The notes under the pieces are model-generated. The model made no database searches. It was not told the DNA's origin and saw only the letters and a program-made list of their open reading frames with translations. The position numbers and the translations under genes were made by a program. This document shows, piece by piece, positions 34,650 to 48,669 of a stretch of DNA of 64,000 nt; the stretch's first letter is position 1; each line of letters opens with the position of its first letter. The stretch comes from Cotesia glomerata (taxonomy: Eukaryota; Arthropoda; Insecta; Hymenoptera; Braconidae). The stretch lies in assembly GCF_020080835.1 (NCBI RefSeq), contig NC_058159.1, positions 13,269,101 to 13,333,100 on the forward strand, written 5' to 3'.

Positions 34650-36820
34650 CGACGCACGACTGGAGTTTACTCCTTACGAACGATTATATTGAATATATAT
34701 AAATTAATAAATGATGGTAAATGGAATTAACTATTATACTACTCAAAGCATACATGATACATTTATTTTCATTAATTATGCAATTAATTCATCAAAATAG
34801 CTAACTCTATTAAATTGTTAATATTTTCAAATTGCAAATTAATATCGATAGATATAAATAACAAAATTATGTGTAAATTCCAATAAACTCCATAAATTTG
34901 TTTAAAGAACAATTTTTCTCTTAAAAATCATTATGTGTATCAAAGAATGAAATTTCATAAAAAAATTTTTAATCATCTTATAAACAACGCATTTGTTTAT
35001 AACAATTTTTTAAACAATCAAATATAAAAATTAAAAAAAATTATTTTCGTGCAGTTTGTGACAACATAAAAACGGATCATTAATAATATTTTGGAAAAAT
35101 AAATTTTTTTGTTGATTAATTTAAGTTTTTAATTTTGCAGCAACGAAAATTATTAATAAAAAATTGAAAAATCGAAATTTTTTAATTTTTCGAACGGGGA
35201 TATATTCTGAAGCCTTCCAAAAATTACTCCAAGAGAGGAAAAAAATCTCAAATAGTTATAATTTAATACACAATTTATCACACTTGCAATATACATGTTC
35301 AAGCCGAAGAAAAATTATTAATTAACAATTGCATAACTAATTAAAAAATTGTGATAAAACTTTTTTCATGCAGATTATTGTTCATTTATCTATCCAGTAA
35401 GCCCCTGATTTTTTTTAATTCTTAAATTTTATATTTAATATGTTGAAATAATTTTTATTAATCAAGTGTTCAAAGTAGGCATGGCTTACGCAAGCCAGAG
35501 CACCCATTTTCGGCCGTATTTTCATCCCTCTGGGAAAATTATTAATATTGGTTCTACAGTTCCGGGAGTCCAGACTTTTTTCTAGGAAATTTCCTCCTTT
35601 TTTTGAATTTTTTTAAAAGTTTAAAAAATCTTTATTAGTTGTTAAGATATCAGTAAAAAACTAAACCCCCTTTTTCAGTTAATTCTTAATAACCTTTGCA
35701 ATTAATTGTTAATTAACAAATGCATTTTTAAGCAGCAAAAAAATTTTTTTTAAAAACTGTTTTTTCTTTAAATCATAATTATCAACAAAGATTATATTAT
35801 CAAAAAAAAATTTTGAATTATCTCATAAACAACGCATTTGTTTATAAAAGTTTTTTAAACAATAGGAGGTAAAAATTATTAATAATCATTTTTAAGTAGC
35901 TTCTGATCATAAGAAAATGGATCAATAATAATATTATATAAAAAAAAATTTTTTTTCACTGTTTAATAAAGCTTTATAATTTTTCACCTTAGTAAATTGT
36001 TAATAAAAAAACGAAAATTAACAATTGTTTAATTTTTCCAACGGAAATCTTTTCTAAGACCTATGAAAAATAGCTCCACGAACGGAAAAAAATTCTCATA
36101 TTAATAGTTTAACAATTATCGCACTTGCAATGTTAATGTTCGTGTTACAAAAAATTGTTAATTAATTAATGGATAACATTGAAAAATCACGATAAAATTT
36201 TTTTGACCACGGATTATTATTCATTGATCTGTCCTGTAGGCGCCTGAATTTTTTTCAATTTTTAATTTTCATATTTAATAAGTTTAAATAATATTTATTC
36301 ATTGAAGGTCCGAAGGTGGCGTGGCTTGCGCAAACCGGAGTATCCGTTTTCGGGCGTAATTTGAACCTTCTGGGAAAATTATAAATATTAGTCCTACAAT
36401 TTCTGGAGTCAAAACTTTTTTTAGGAAATTTCCTCTTCTTTTTGAATCTTTTTTTAAATTTGAAAAATCTTTATTAGTTTTTGATATATTTGCAAAATCT
36501 AAACCCCATTTTTTTTTTTTTTAGGTATTGTTAATATCTTCTGCAATTTTTGCAAGCGGAACTTCATTTTTTTCGAAAATCATCTAGATGCCATTCTGAA
36601 TCGAATGAGAAACTCAATCAAAATTTTCGGAGACTGCTAAAAAAAGTTGACCAAAAAGGCACCTGTTGACTAGACTATAAGCTATCACGCAGTATACTGT
36701 GTGTGCTGGCTACACACAAGTATATATACACACACACACACAACTGAAAAGTGGAAGTTGCGCGAGAAATGATGCGCACCAAAAACGTTACTATCCCATT
36801 TGATGAGTAGGTTTTACTCT
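34650..36820. repeat. AT-rich insertion with a tandem duplication
   Basis: Two diverged copies about 840 bases apart: CATGGCTTACGCAAGCCAGAG at 35479 against CGTGGCTTGCGCAAACCGGAG at 36317, with matching flanks (CTCTGGGAAAATTATTAATATTG; AACGGGGATATATTCTGAAG). No coding frame. It seems to lie inside the CA-containing repeat. Confidence 0.55.
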
Positions 36821-37213
36821 CCATATATTTATCCAAAAACACTTTTTTAAATTTTTTTCGACAACGATATCTTACGAACGCATCAACCGATTTTGACGCA
36901 CTTGGTAGAGATCAATGCTGGTTTTGAGCTGATTAGTTTTTGGAGTCGATCGGTAAAGTCAATTCGGACATATTTTTAAAAAACAAAAAAAAATCAACGT
37001 TTTTTTTTTCACTTTTTTTGCAATTTCTCGAAATCTACCAGTCCGAATCGGTTCAAATTTTCAGGAAATCTTATTTTTTTTTAGATTCCTCGAAATCTTC
37101 CGGTCCAAATAGACCCAAATTGTACTCAGAATCTAAGTTTGGTCAAGCCCTTTCGAATGGCGTCAACGGCGATCAAATCGGTCAAGCCGTTCAAAAGTTA
37201 TGAGAGGTTTACA

Positions 37214-37217
<4 letters not shown>

Positions 37218-37300
<83 letters not shown>
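37218..37300. repeat. (CA)n tract, left of R1-clade element 1
   Basis: About 83 bases of near-pure CA belonging to the host repeat; its continuation lies past the element at 42411-42535. Open frames reading Thr-His here are artefacts of the repeat. Confidence 0.95.
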
Positions 37301-37307
<7 letters not shown>

Positions 37308-37854
37308 CACACTCGGGGCAGAAGAGATACTGCTACCGGGCGCATCTCCTCGAGCGGATGGGAGAACGCTCGCTGTCCTTGGATGACACTTAATCTCTTA
37401 GTTGATGAGGTACAGCGGGTAGGAGCAAAGCAAAATAACCAAACAAAATACGCTCCCGTGGACAAAACTCCCCTTTAATGGGTTGGTCGCACTAACTGAC
37501 CTAACAAGACGATCGTTCCCTGCTGTGACCCATTGGGAGTGACCGGAACCTCGTTTCGTAGTTTCCGACGATGCAGGCCACGGCTGATGTGAGCTTGCTC
37601 TGCCGAGGTGTAAGTTGCAGCAGTGGATCAGGAGCCAGCCACTTCGGGCCTTGATCAGGAAGTACGCAGTGAGTGTTAGAGATCGGAATCTTCACCGCTC
37701 CGAGCGAGTCTAGTCCGTCCGTGTATTCCGGGGCTGGCTAAGTGTCGGCTAGGCCTCAGGGAACTGGGGTAGGAGTACTATCTCCGAGGGTACACCCGTT
37801 CCTAGTTATGACAACCCGCTCCACTCCGTACGATGCGCTGGTGAATTTAAAAGT

Positions 37855-39210
37855 ATGAGTAAAATTCAGGAAAACAACAATAGTGAAAACGGGCCTCATG
37901 CCCAACAAGCAGCGATTGAAGCAAGCGCTGAAATGAAGCGGTCGCAAGCGTTTGAACGCCTTGAAAAGCTGACCAGTGAGCTAAATGACTTCATCCAATC
38001 TAAGGTCAATATCCACAAGGAGATTAAGACCAAGACGACCAGCGTAGCCAATGCCCTCCAGAGATTCAAGAAACTTGATGAAGAATGGTGTTTAACAGTA
38101 CGACGCACTTCTCGCACTACACCGGAGAGAAGCATTCAAGCAACTATCGTCAATGAAGAAGCAATGGACACTGGAGCCGAAGGTGACGGTGAATCAGTCG
38201 CGGAAGACAGAATCAGAACTAGCAGCAAGTCAACTAAGAGAAAAGATCGATCTTCTCCCGACCGAACGATCTGCCAAGTTGTGAAGAAAAAGGACCTGAA
38301 ACCAAGCCCTCCGAAAAACACGGCAGTGCAGAACGCCGGAAAAAAAGAGGTGACTGAATGGCAGAAGGTCCAATCCAAGAAGGAGAAGAAGGAGCAAGCG
38401 AGAGAGCGGTTACCAAAACAACCGGTGAACAAATCTCTGCCGGAGCCTAAGCGGGAAAAACCGCGAAAATTCACCAAACCAGATGCCTTAATTATTCGAC
38501 CCGTTGAGAAGGCAAAATATGCCGAGATACTGCGTCGGATTAAAAAAGATGTCCCACCAGATCAGACCCGTGACGTCGTTGACAAGGTTCAAAAGACGAA
38601 TGATGGGAATATGCTCATTACGCTTTCCAGAAAGACCGCAGACAAAGGACAAGCTTTGCTGAAGACCATCAAGAGCATCCTTAAAGAAGAAGCGCAAGTC
38701 ATCTGTAAAGGCCCAGAGGAACAGCTTGAAATCCGGGACATTGACGACGAAACAACTAAAGACGATGTCCGGAAGGCCTTACAAGAGGCAGCTGGAAATG
38801 ACTACGAAATACCTGAAGATGTCATTAAAATTCGTCCGGCCTACAGAGGTACTCAAACTGCTTCGGTACGATTGCCAGCAGCAATAGTGCAGAAGATACT
38901 TGGAAAGACAGGCAAAATAAGGATTGGCTAAGTAAATTGCCGTGTCAGAGCAATTAAGACACCACTACGATGCTATAAGTGCTGGCACTTTGGGCACACT
39001 ACTGCCCAATGTAAAAGCGAAGTCGACCGATCTGGGCTTTGCATCAAATGTGGGCAAACAGGTCATCAAGCTGCTCAATGCCAAAATAAAGTGAAATGTG
39101 CGTTATGTGCGGAAAAACCTGGCTCTCAGGACACTGCTCACCGTTCTGGTTCTGGCCGATGTCCAGTCTTCCAAGAAGCACTCCAGAAGCTGACAAATAA
39201 ACGAACATGA
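37855..39210 (+). pseudogene. ORF1 (nucleic-acid-binding protein) of R1-clade element 1
   Basis: Starts at an ATG after the leader. N-terminal helical, charged region (RSQAFERLEKLTSELNDF), a long Lys/Arg/Pro-rich middle, then the conserved R1-type domain (KYAEILRRIKKDV ... IRDIDDETTKDDVRKAL). At 38929-38931 a TAA replaces a codon that is TTG in element 2. After it the same frame continues with three Cys/His knuckles: CYKCWHFGHTTAQC, CIKCGQTGHQAAQC and a CALC...H...C form. It ends KRT-TGA at 39208-39210, overlapping the ORF2 start. The protein would bind element RNA in the RNP; this copy loses all knuckles unless the stop is read through. Confidence 0.88.
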
Positions 39211-42183
39211 GGATACTGCAGCTTAACATCAATCACTGCGAAGCTGCGCATGACCTGCTTATGCAGACAGTACGGGAATTAAAGCTCGACGTTGTGCTTT
39301 TATCGGAGCCATATAAACATTTAGCTGGACAACCTTGGGAGACGGATATCACCACGAAAGCTGTGATCTGGGCTTGTGGTAAGCTCCCTTTCCAGAGTGT
39401 AGCTACCAATGGCAGCGCTGGCTTTGTAGCAGCATCAGTAGATGGCATCCGTTTTTACAGCTGCTACGCACCACCTAGCCTCTCAATTGCTGAGTTTACT
39501 GACTTCTTGGATCGACTGACCGAGGACGCGAAGCAACATCATCCAGTGGCGATAGCCGGGGACTTTAACGCCTGGGCAGTGGACTGGGGCAGTAAGCAGA
39601 CTAATGCACGAGGAAGAGAGCTGCTAGAAGCTCTTTCTACACTAGATGTAGTCTTGCTCAACAGTGGTGACACGCCGACCTACACCAAAGGTGACGCAAG
39701 CTCAATTGTAGACCTCACTTTTTTCAGTAATAGCCTTGCTAGAGGTGACTACAACTGGAAAGTGTTGGACATCTACACTTCCAGCGACCATCATGCGATA
39801 TTCTGGGAAACGTCAAACGACCAGAACCTCCGGGGGCCTATCAAGCAATTTAACACCGTCGGTTGGAAGGTGAAATCTCTTGACCCAGAAGAATTGCTAA
39901 CAGCCCTCGATAGTGATCCGATAGAGACTGGATGTGCAGAAGAACATACTAAGGCTCTGATGATGCGAGTAACACAAGCTTGTGATGCCAGTATGCCTCG
40001 CAAACGTGTTATGAATTCAAGACCTGCGGTACACTGGTGGAATGATCATATCAGCAACCTCCGTAAAGAGTGTCATCGAAAGAGAAGAATATCACAGCGT
40101 GGCTATCAACGACCTTACTCTGCAGTGCTGATCGCAGAGTACAAAAAAACTCGTCGTGAACTTAATAAGGCCATAAAAGAGAGCAAAGGAAGATGCTGGA
40201 AAGAGCTCATATACGAGGTCGACAAAGACGTGTGGGGTCGGCCGTATAAGGTGGTCATGACGCACCTGAAGAAACAACAAATGCCGTCACCTACGTGTCC
40301 CCAACTCCTTCAGAAAATCGTCACTGCGCTGTTTCCACAGTAACACAGTCTCAATTATCAGTCAACGCAAGATGAACTGGACGACATTCCACCTGTCACT
40401 GAAGAAGAATTGTTGGAGGCCTGTAATAGGGTAGGAAATAATAAAGCGCCGGGATTGGACGCAATCCCTAATATAGCCTTGAAAACCATTATAAAGGCAG
40501 CACCAACATTACTTCTAGACGCTTACAACGCATGCCTCAAGGAGGGGACTTTTCCTCGTAAGTGGAAACAGCAACGGTTAGTACTTTTACCTAAAGGAAA
40601 GAAACCGCTAGAAGAACCGTCATCTTACCGACCACTCTGCATCCTAGATACGGCGGGTAAGATATTTGAGCGTATCATCTATCAGCGAATAGATGCAGTA
40701 GTCGACCCACTATTGACAGACAACCAGTATGGATTCCGGAAAGGACGATCAACCCTAGACGCGATCAATCTGGTTGTTAATACGGCCAAAGAGGCAATCG
40801 CAGGAACTATATGGAAGAGTGGAACGAAGAAGTACTGCCTGGTGGCTGCCTTGGACATCAAAAATGCTTTCAATTCCGCTAATTGGGATTGCATCATGCG
40901 AGCTCTCGACGAGAAGAACGTGCCAATATATCTTCGCAGACTAGTGATTAGCTATTTTACAGATAGAGTGCTGAAATACGATACAAAGAATGGTCCGAAA
41001 GAGTATGATATAACCGGTGGTGTGCCACAGGGCTCTGTTCTTGGTCCACTTCTGTGGAATATCATGTATGACGGGCTCCTGAGACTGAAGCTTCCAAGAT
41101 GTGTCAAACTGGTAGCGTATGCGGATGATGTTGCCGCAATGATCGTCACCAAACACCTCGACGAGATTCAACATCTGTTTGACATCACTTTTGAGAAGAT
41201 CAACCAGTGGATGGATACAGTGAACCTACAACTGGCCAAGCAGAAGACCGAAGCAGTGCTTATTACCAGCCGAAAAGAAGTTGAAACAATTAAGATTAAT
41301 GTCGGTGACCGAGAAATCACATCACAACCTCATATACGATATCTGGGAGTGATGCATGATGCCCGACTCAACTTCAAGCAGCAAGTGGAACACGTCTGTA
41401 CGAAAGCGTTAGTAGTGAGAGCTAGTCTCGCACGATTGATGCCGAACGTCGGAGGCCCAAAGCAGAGCAGGAGGCTACTATTGTCATCAGTAGTCACATC
41501 GGTGCTCACCTACGGAATATCAATTTGGGCTGACGCACTAGAGGTGCAAGATTCATGGAGAAAAGCTGGACCAATATATCGTATGAGTGCCCTACGAGTT
41601 GCAAGCGCCTTTCGAACAATATCAGAGGAAGCAGTGTGTCATTTCCGGAACTCTGCCGCTTAGAGTTCTAGCTGAGGAAAAACGGAACCTTTACCAACGA
41701 AAGAGGTCAACCCCACCACGTGCCGAGGAACTCAGAGCTGAAGAACAGCAGAACAGCATCGCACGATGGCAATCGCAGTGGGACGCCGCGACAACAGGAA
41801 GATGGACACACCGTCTCATACCGAAAATCGACGTTTGGATAAACCGGAGTCATGGCGAGGTCAATTACTATCTGACGCAGATGTTGTCAGGACATGGATG
41901 TTTTTGGACGTATCTTCACCGCTTCAAGCATGATGATTCACCGGAGTGCCCGTCCTGCCCAGGAATCAATGAAGACGCGGAGCACGTTTTCTTTGAGTGC
42001 CCACGATTTTACCCACAGCGCGATGAGCTGGAGATGATCCTGAAGAAGAAAATCCAACCAGAGACAATAGTAGAAGCAATGCTGCCATCAGAGGCTGCCT
42101 GGAACGCCGCAAACACGTTTGCAACAGAAGTCCTTATAGACTTGCGTTCCATCGAAAGAAAAAGAGCAAATGACAACAACTAG
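39207..42183 (+). pseudogene. ORF2 (endonuclease and reverse transcriptase) of R1-clade element 1
   Basis: The ATG overlaps the ORF1 stop as ATGA. Apurinic-type endonuclease with LNINHC, SEPY, AGDFNAW, VDLTFF and SSDHHAIFW, all catalytic blocks present. RT with YGFRKGRST, AALDIKNAFNSANW, GVPQGSVLGPLL and the catalytic AYADDVA near 41120. C-terminal Cys/His motif CPSCPGINEDAEHVFFEC. Breaks: an in-frame TAA at 40341-40343 between endonuclease and RT, also present in element 3, and loss of one GT at about 41637 compared with element 3, which shifts the frame before the last 180 residues. Ends TAG 42181-42183. About 990 residues when intact. The protein would nick the CA repeat and prime cDNA synthesis there. 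Confidence 0.9.
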
Positions 42184-42410
42184 AAGAAAGGTAAAATAAT
42201 ACCTAGTTACCAGAAGGAAGAGCAGTCGCTATATCCTCCCCCCACGAAGTAATGCCTATGGGCGGTTTCCATGAGGGATTAGAGGAAAGAGGAAAGGGGT
42301 TTAGGGTTTAGTGGGTAGGGGCGTTAGCGTCGAGTTTTAGTATGACGCTGCGTCGAGTCGCCACATATCCAGGCCAAACAGCTACGCCTAGAATCCGTAA
42401 AGTTCACAAA

Positions 42411-42434
42411 CACTCACACACACACACACTCACA

Positions 42435-42473
<39 letters not shown>

Positions 42474-42690
42474 ACGCACACACACATACGCGCACACACA
42501 CACACACCCGCACACACGCACACACACAGACGTACGGACACCATCGTAAAAGTAGTCACGGAAGATTTATAAGGTCTCAAAACGTCGAGATTTGTTGAAA
42601 ACTCGATTTTTACAAAACGGGGTAAAACCAATAACTTCCCGATTTTCGAAAATTTTCAATTTTCTTAGTGGGAAATTCAAAAAATTTTGT
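42411..42690 (+). repeat. (CA)n tract and right part of CA-containing repeat copy A
   Basis: Interrupted CA/CG-A repeat to about 42535, then the unique right part of the host repeat (matches 53285-53438). The end reads CTTAGTGGGAAATT where intact copies read CTTAACGGGAAGTT. Confidence 0.8.
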
Positions 42691-42802
42691 TTCTGTTTGA
42701 AAGAGTTACAGAACTATGTTGAAACTCGTTTTTAAATATTTTAAAAACGATTTTTGTTGAAAATTTTTTTATCAAATTTTTGAGGTACCCCATTTTGACC
42801 CC

Positions 42803-43958
42803 TGCTCCGTTTCTCTCCCCCCCCCCTAATTAGATCTAATTGGATCTGATACTGTTGAAGAAACAGTGTTTTTAACATAGATCATCTTATTTACTTACAG
42901 TAATTAGAAAGATTAATCATCTAATTATTCAAATAATTAATAATTGCAAAGAATAATTAACTAATTTTTATAAAAATTAACAATTAAAAGAATTAAGTAT
43001 TGAATTATTTATATAATTATTTAAATCTAGTCTTTCCCGCTTCACAGCATTATTTATATTAGTAAAAATGCTTGCCGTAAGATGGACGGTGTGGCTTAAT
43101 GTATATAGAATAAGCAAAAGGAAATTTAGTATAGATCGGCTCAAATGGTAGAGTAGCCGACATGTCTTCGGAAGGTTCTGGGTTCGAATCCTAGTCCGAG
43201 CTATCTAATGATTTTTTCTCGCATATTCTATAAACTCACATTAAGATGATCCTCTCCACATTGCTTTCTCAATCCTTTCCTACCAATATCCTGTTACGTG
43301 AATGTGGAACGCCTCACGTAATAATTTCCGTAACTCCTATTCTTTCCCGCTTCACAGCATTATTTATATTTGTAAAAAATGTGGAACTTTTGGACGGTGT
43401 ACAAATATAAATATAAATAATTCTGTGAAGCGGGAAAGAATAGGAGTTACGGTAATTATTACGTGAAGCGTTCCACATTCACGTAACAGGATATTAGTAG
43501 GAAAGGATTGAGAAAGGAATGTGGAGAGGATCATCTTAATGTGAGTTTATAGAATATGCGAGAGACTGGGATTCGAACTAATTGGCTACTCAGCATATAC
43601 TAAATTTCACACCGTCCATCTTATGGCAAGGATGACACGCAAAATCGTGAAGCTTACCACATTTTTTATAAATATAAATAACGCTGTGAAGCGGGAAAGA
43701 ATAGGAAGTACGGTCATTATCACGTGATAATTACCGTTAAATAATTATTTAAATAATTTAATACTTGATTCTTTTAATTACTAATTTTTATTAAAAATTA
43801 GTTAATTATTCTTTGCAATTATTAATTATTTGAATAATTAGATAGTTAATCTTTCTTATTACTGTAAGTAAATAAGATGATCTATGTTAAAAACACTGTT
43901 TTTCAACAGTATCAGATCCAATTAGATCTAATTAGGGGGGGGGGAGAGAAACGGAGCA
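42803..43958. mobile_element. large foldback element with tRNA-like insert
   Basis: 1156 bp. Ends TGCTCCGTTTCTCTC / GAGAGAAACGGAGCA, each followed inward by a C or G run and about 210 bases that return inverted on the other side. A second inverted pair lies inside (43190-43375 against 43395-43560, including TTTCCCGCTTCACAGCATTATTTATATT). Nearly the whole element can fold on itself. No target duplication and no coding frame seen. The superfamily is unknown; Foldback-like is descriptive only. Confidence 0.8.
43138..43203 (+). repeat. tRNA-like segment in the foldback element
   Basis: GGCTCAAATGGTAGAGT resembles a D-arm/A-box and GGGTTCGAATCC is a perfect B-box. The CCGA...TCGG stem fits an anticodon arm but its loop lacks the usual T before the anticodon, and the acceptor stem fails. 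tRNA-derived, not a working tRNA gene. Confidence 0.55.
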
Positions 43959-46679
43959 ATTATTGAGTAATTATTTGATCCAAATTATAAGTCATCGGTT
44001 TATTGGGTAATATTCAAATATAAATTATTAAATTTTTGAAAATTAGAATTGCCTTACTGCCCAATTACTGAGTGCTCTAATAATGAGTAATATTCATTAA
44101 AACAGTTATCAAATTTTCTAACATAGAGTAATTAGCGGTAATAAAATAACCAAAAAAATCTATGTTGCCGATCACTGTTTTCTTAGCGGGAAGTTAAAAA
44201 AAAGATAAAATTATTTTATTATTTCCACGTCGTGCATTTAATTGTTTAATGTTTAAAATTACAATACTATGTATCTTCATAACTTTACCTTATTTAAAAC
44301 TTTTAATAAAATATTAATTAAATTAAATTAAAAGTTGCAAAAAACAAGAAAAAATTGTTTTCTGAAATTCAAAAATTCATATTTAAAAAAAAAACACGCA
44401 ATTCTAAAAATTTCAGGGTCTTTTAAGATTAGTACAAAGTACTATACAAAAAAATTGAGCCAAAATTTTAATGTTGATCGTCATTTTTGACGATTTTCAT
44501 AAATTTTAAATTTTACAAATTTGGCATTTTTCAAAATTTTTTTCCAAAATATTTTTGCACGCCTCATAGCGCGAAGCGCGTGGGTTGTGCTTTATACTCG
44601 ACTCGTCAAGTTCAAGCAATTTTGTGATCTTTAAATGCCTCTATCACAAGCATACTACACTTATACAATGATATAAGTAGATGTACACCGGTGGTATAAG
44701 TGTTTAAAAAACACTTAAATTAAACCATCTTTTACTTTCTAAAATCATTTCAAGTTGCTATTTTGAAAAACAAAAACGTTTTGAAAAAAATTTTACGTGG
44801 ACGTCCGGATGTCACCCCATTTTTGATGTACCAACGATTACTCTCGAACAAATTAATATTTCAAGACCGGACCTTTTTTATTAATTTAAGAATTCGATAA
44901 ACTGGGAGCATATTTCATATCAGTGGCATAGTTGACGTGTTTTTTTTTAATTGAATTTTTATTAAAATTCATTACGATACAACCGTACAAAGCCAAACGA
45001 ACTTTTCTTATTTGTCACGTGAAAACTATGGCGCCACTTGATCAAGCTAGATTTTTTTAGACTGCGTGCGCATATGAGAAGAAAAAAGGGCGCCGATATT
45101 TAAAAAAAAAATACTCTGTAAGAAATTACTTAATTATAATTTTTTTTTTTTTTAATCAATTACACAATTAATTATTTTCTTAAAAAATGAATGAGCGTTA
45201 TGAGGCGTGCACTTTTGGATTTTCCAAACTTTTTTTTCAATAGCCCCAAGTGTCCCCTTACAAACAAAGAAAGGCCATTTCTGTATCTATAATAGCGTAC
45301 GAGATATTCCAAAAACAAAATTGAAAAACTGAAAAAATAGCAAAATTTCGAATTTGCATATCTTTTGAAAAAATTTTTTTTTACTTTGGCAGAAGTTCGT
45401 TGTATGATAAAAGAAAATTTCTGACCCGAATTTATCCAAATCAAAAGAGTTCAATTCCAAACCGTTGGTCAATTTGACATGGAATGACCCAACTATATTT
45501 TACTATTAAGTCGCAACAATAGTAGTAATCCTGTTGCTGCAATAGGACTTTATCCTGTTGCTGCAACATGGCTGCCTCCTGTTGCAGCTGCAGGAAAATC
45601 CTGTTGCTGCAACAGGAGGCAGTCATGTTGCAGCTGTAGGAAAATCATGCTGCTGCAGCAGGATTTTTTCCTGTTGCTGCAATATGACTGCCTCCTGTTG
45701 CAGCAACAGTTTATTTTTTTCCATGTATAATACTCTTTTCTAGGTATAGATAGTCTAGGTCATTTATTTAAATTATCTAACGTACTTGGGCCGCTTTTCA
45801 CTTCGGATCTATTACACGCAAAAATTATGTATTAATTAATTTGTTAACAATACTGATAAAAATACTTTTTTTTACTAAGCCATAACTAAATTATTATATC
45901 AAATACCGAAACAAAATCAAAATTTACTTACTGAGAATCAGAATCAATCTCGTCGATCGGAGTAATGGCACATTTTTCCAAGTGTTTATTTTTAACATGG
46001 TATCTTAATAATAACGTGATTTTTGTCGTATTATATTGCATTTTGCAATATTTACATTGAGCTACTCCACTTGAAATACGTATAAAATGATTCTACAGTA
46101 ACAACATTTTTAAGCAATTAACTTAATAATATTGTAGGTGAGGAATGTATGATCAAAAACTTGAATGTATGTAATGTGTATGGGGCATTCCACGCCAAAT
46201 CGGACGATTTTAAAAATTTTAATTTTTAATTTCCGTCATTTTTTGATATTATTTAGTACTCGCCGAAAAATTCATCTTCCTAAATTTTGAGGTTTTTTGA
46301 TCATTGGTTCAAAAGATATTTAATTTTCAAAAAAAACCGCTTTTCATGATTTTTTGCTTATAACTTTTTGAAAAATGGTTTAATTAAAAAAACTTAAAGG
46401 TTAAAAAAGTTTTATTTTTCCCTGGACTTTAAGAAAAAAAATGCGAATAATTTTTTGGAAAAATTTTTCCGTGTTATTTTCGAGTTTTAAAACTTTAAAG
46501 TCGTTTTCTGAAAATCAAGCATATCCGATTTTCCTGAAAATTTGTGACAACAAGTTACTATCTATTCCTCAACTCTTTAGGTGCTTGCGGTCGCGGGTCC
46601 ACCGTGGCTACTATTTTTTTTGATTTTTGAGAAATTGAATAAATTTTTTTTTTCCTATTAGACTTCCTTACATACGACT
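43959..46679. other. AT-rich stretch, mostly unassigned
   Basis: No coding signal. Visible pieces: an isolated repeat end TTCTTAGCGGGAAGTT at 44184-44199; GCACGCCTCATAG at 44566 and its complement at 45202, with AGCGCGAAGCGCG beside the first; and the palindrome cluster at 45510-45712. Confidence 0.45.
45510..45712. repeat. cluster of TGTTGCWGCAACA palindromes
   Basis: About 200 bases holding six or more versions of TGTTGCTGCAACA or TGTTGCAGCAACA, separated by GGAGGCAG, GGAAAATC and related spacers that occur in both orientations. Could extrude cruciforms; origin unknown. Confidence 0.75.
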
Positions 46680-46897
46680 GCGTATTGGTCTCAAGACAAC
46701 TCATCCCCGATAATTCGTCCCCGTTAATTCATCCTCGTGACAATTCATCCTCTGATAATTCATCTCCGATAATTCATCCCTGTGACAATTAAGTTTTCGA
46801 ACATTTTTCCGTTCAAAATATACATATTTTAGAAAATTTTTAAAGAATGATAAAATAAATTAAATAAAAGCAGAGCTTTTATGATTTGTAATATTTT

Positions 46898-48592
<1,695 letters not shown>

Positions 48593-48669
48593 TCAATTCG
48601 TGTTCAATTATTCGTTGGTATACATGAGCTGAGTTACCGTATTGTGCCCTTTTATCATGGTTTTTATGT

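Larger units (their letters stand above)
37301..42405 (+). mobile_element. R1-clade non-LTR retrotransposon 1 (Waldo/Mino-like)
   Basis: About 5.1 kb, full length or nearly so, set precisely in a (CA)n tract. Two overlapping frames (ORF1 with zinc knuckles; ORF2 with endonuclease and RT), a 0.55-kb 5' leader and a 0.22-kb 3' leader without poly(A). R1-clade families are known for sequence-specific targets, and Waldo/Mino members for ACAY or AC repeats, which fits. The copy is disabled by a stop in ORF1, a stop in ORF2 and a 2-base deletion in ORF2. Confidence 0.9.
33083..42690 (+). repeat. CA-containing repeat family, copy A (split by insertions)
   Basis: Left end ACGGTTGACC...GGCCATCCCTGCAACTTCCCGC at 33083-33120, followed by GAGCTC-rich palindromic sequence. 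The body resumes at 34392-34640, and again at about 36820-37217 with the GGTCAAGCC...AAAAGTTATGAGAGGTTTACATAC block before the (CA)n tract. The right part is at 42410-42690 (GGACACCATCG, CTCGATTTT...AAAACGGGG, then a decayed end). Insertions: 33297-34391, about 34650-36820, and the R1-clade element at 37301-42405. Whether 33083-34640 and 36820-42690 belong to one original copy is inferred from order and content. Confidence 0.7.

Noticed and set aside
37139..37478. Coding frames made of poly(Thr-His) in CA tracts, here and at 42342, 47738, 56263 and 61267
   Set aside because: Products of CA/GT microsatellites. Only the element 2 frame continues into a true protein, and its start was placed inside the element.
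16447..43203. tRNA genes at 16447, 20828, 21587 and 43138
   Set aside because: A- and B-boxes are good but acceptor stems do not close and anticodon loops are abnormal; they are tRNA-derived repeats.
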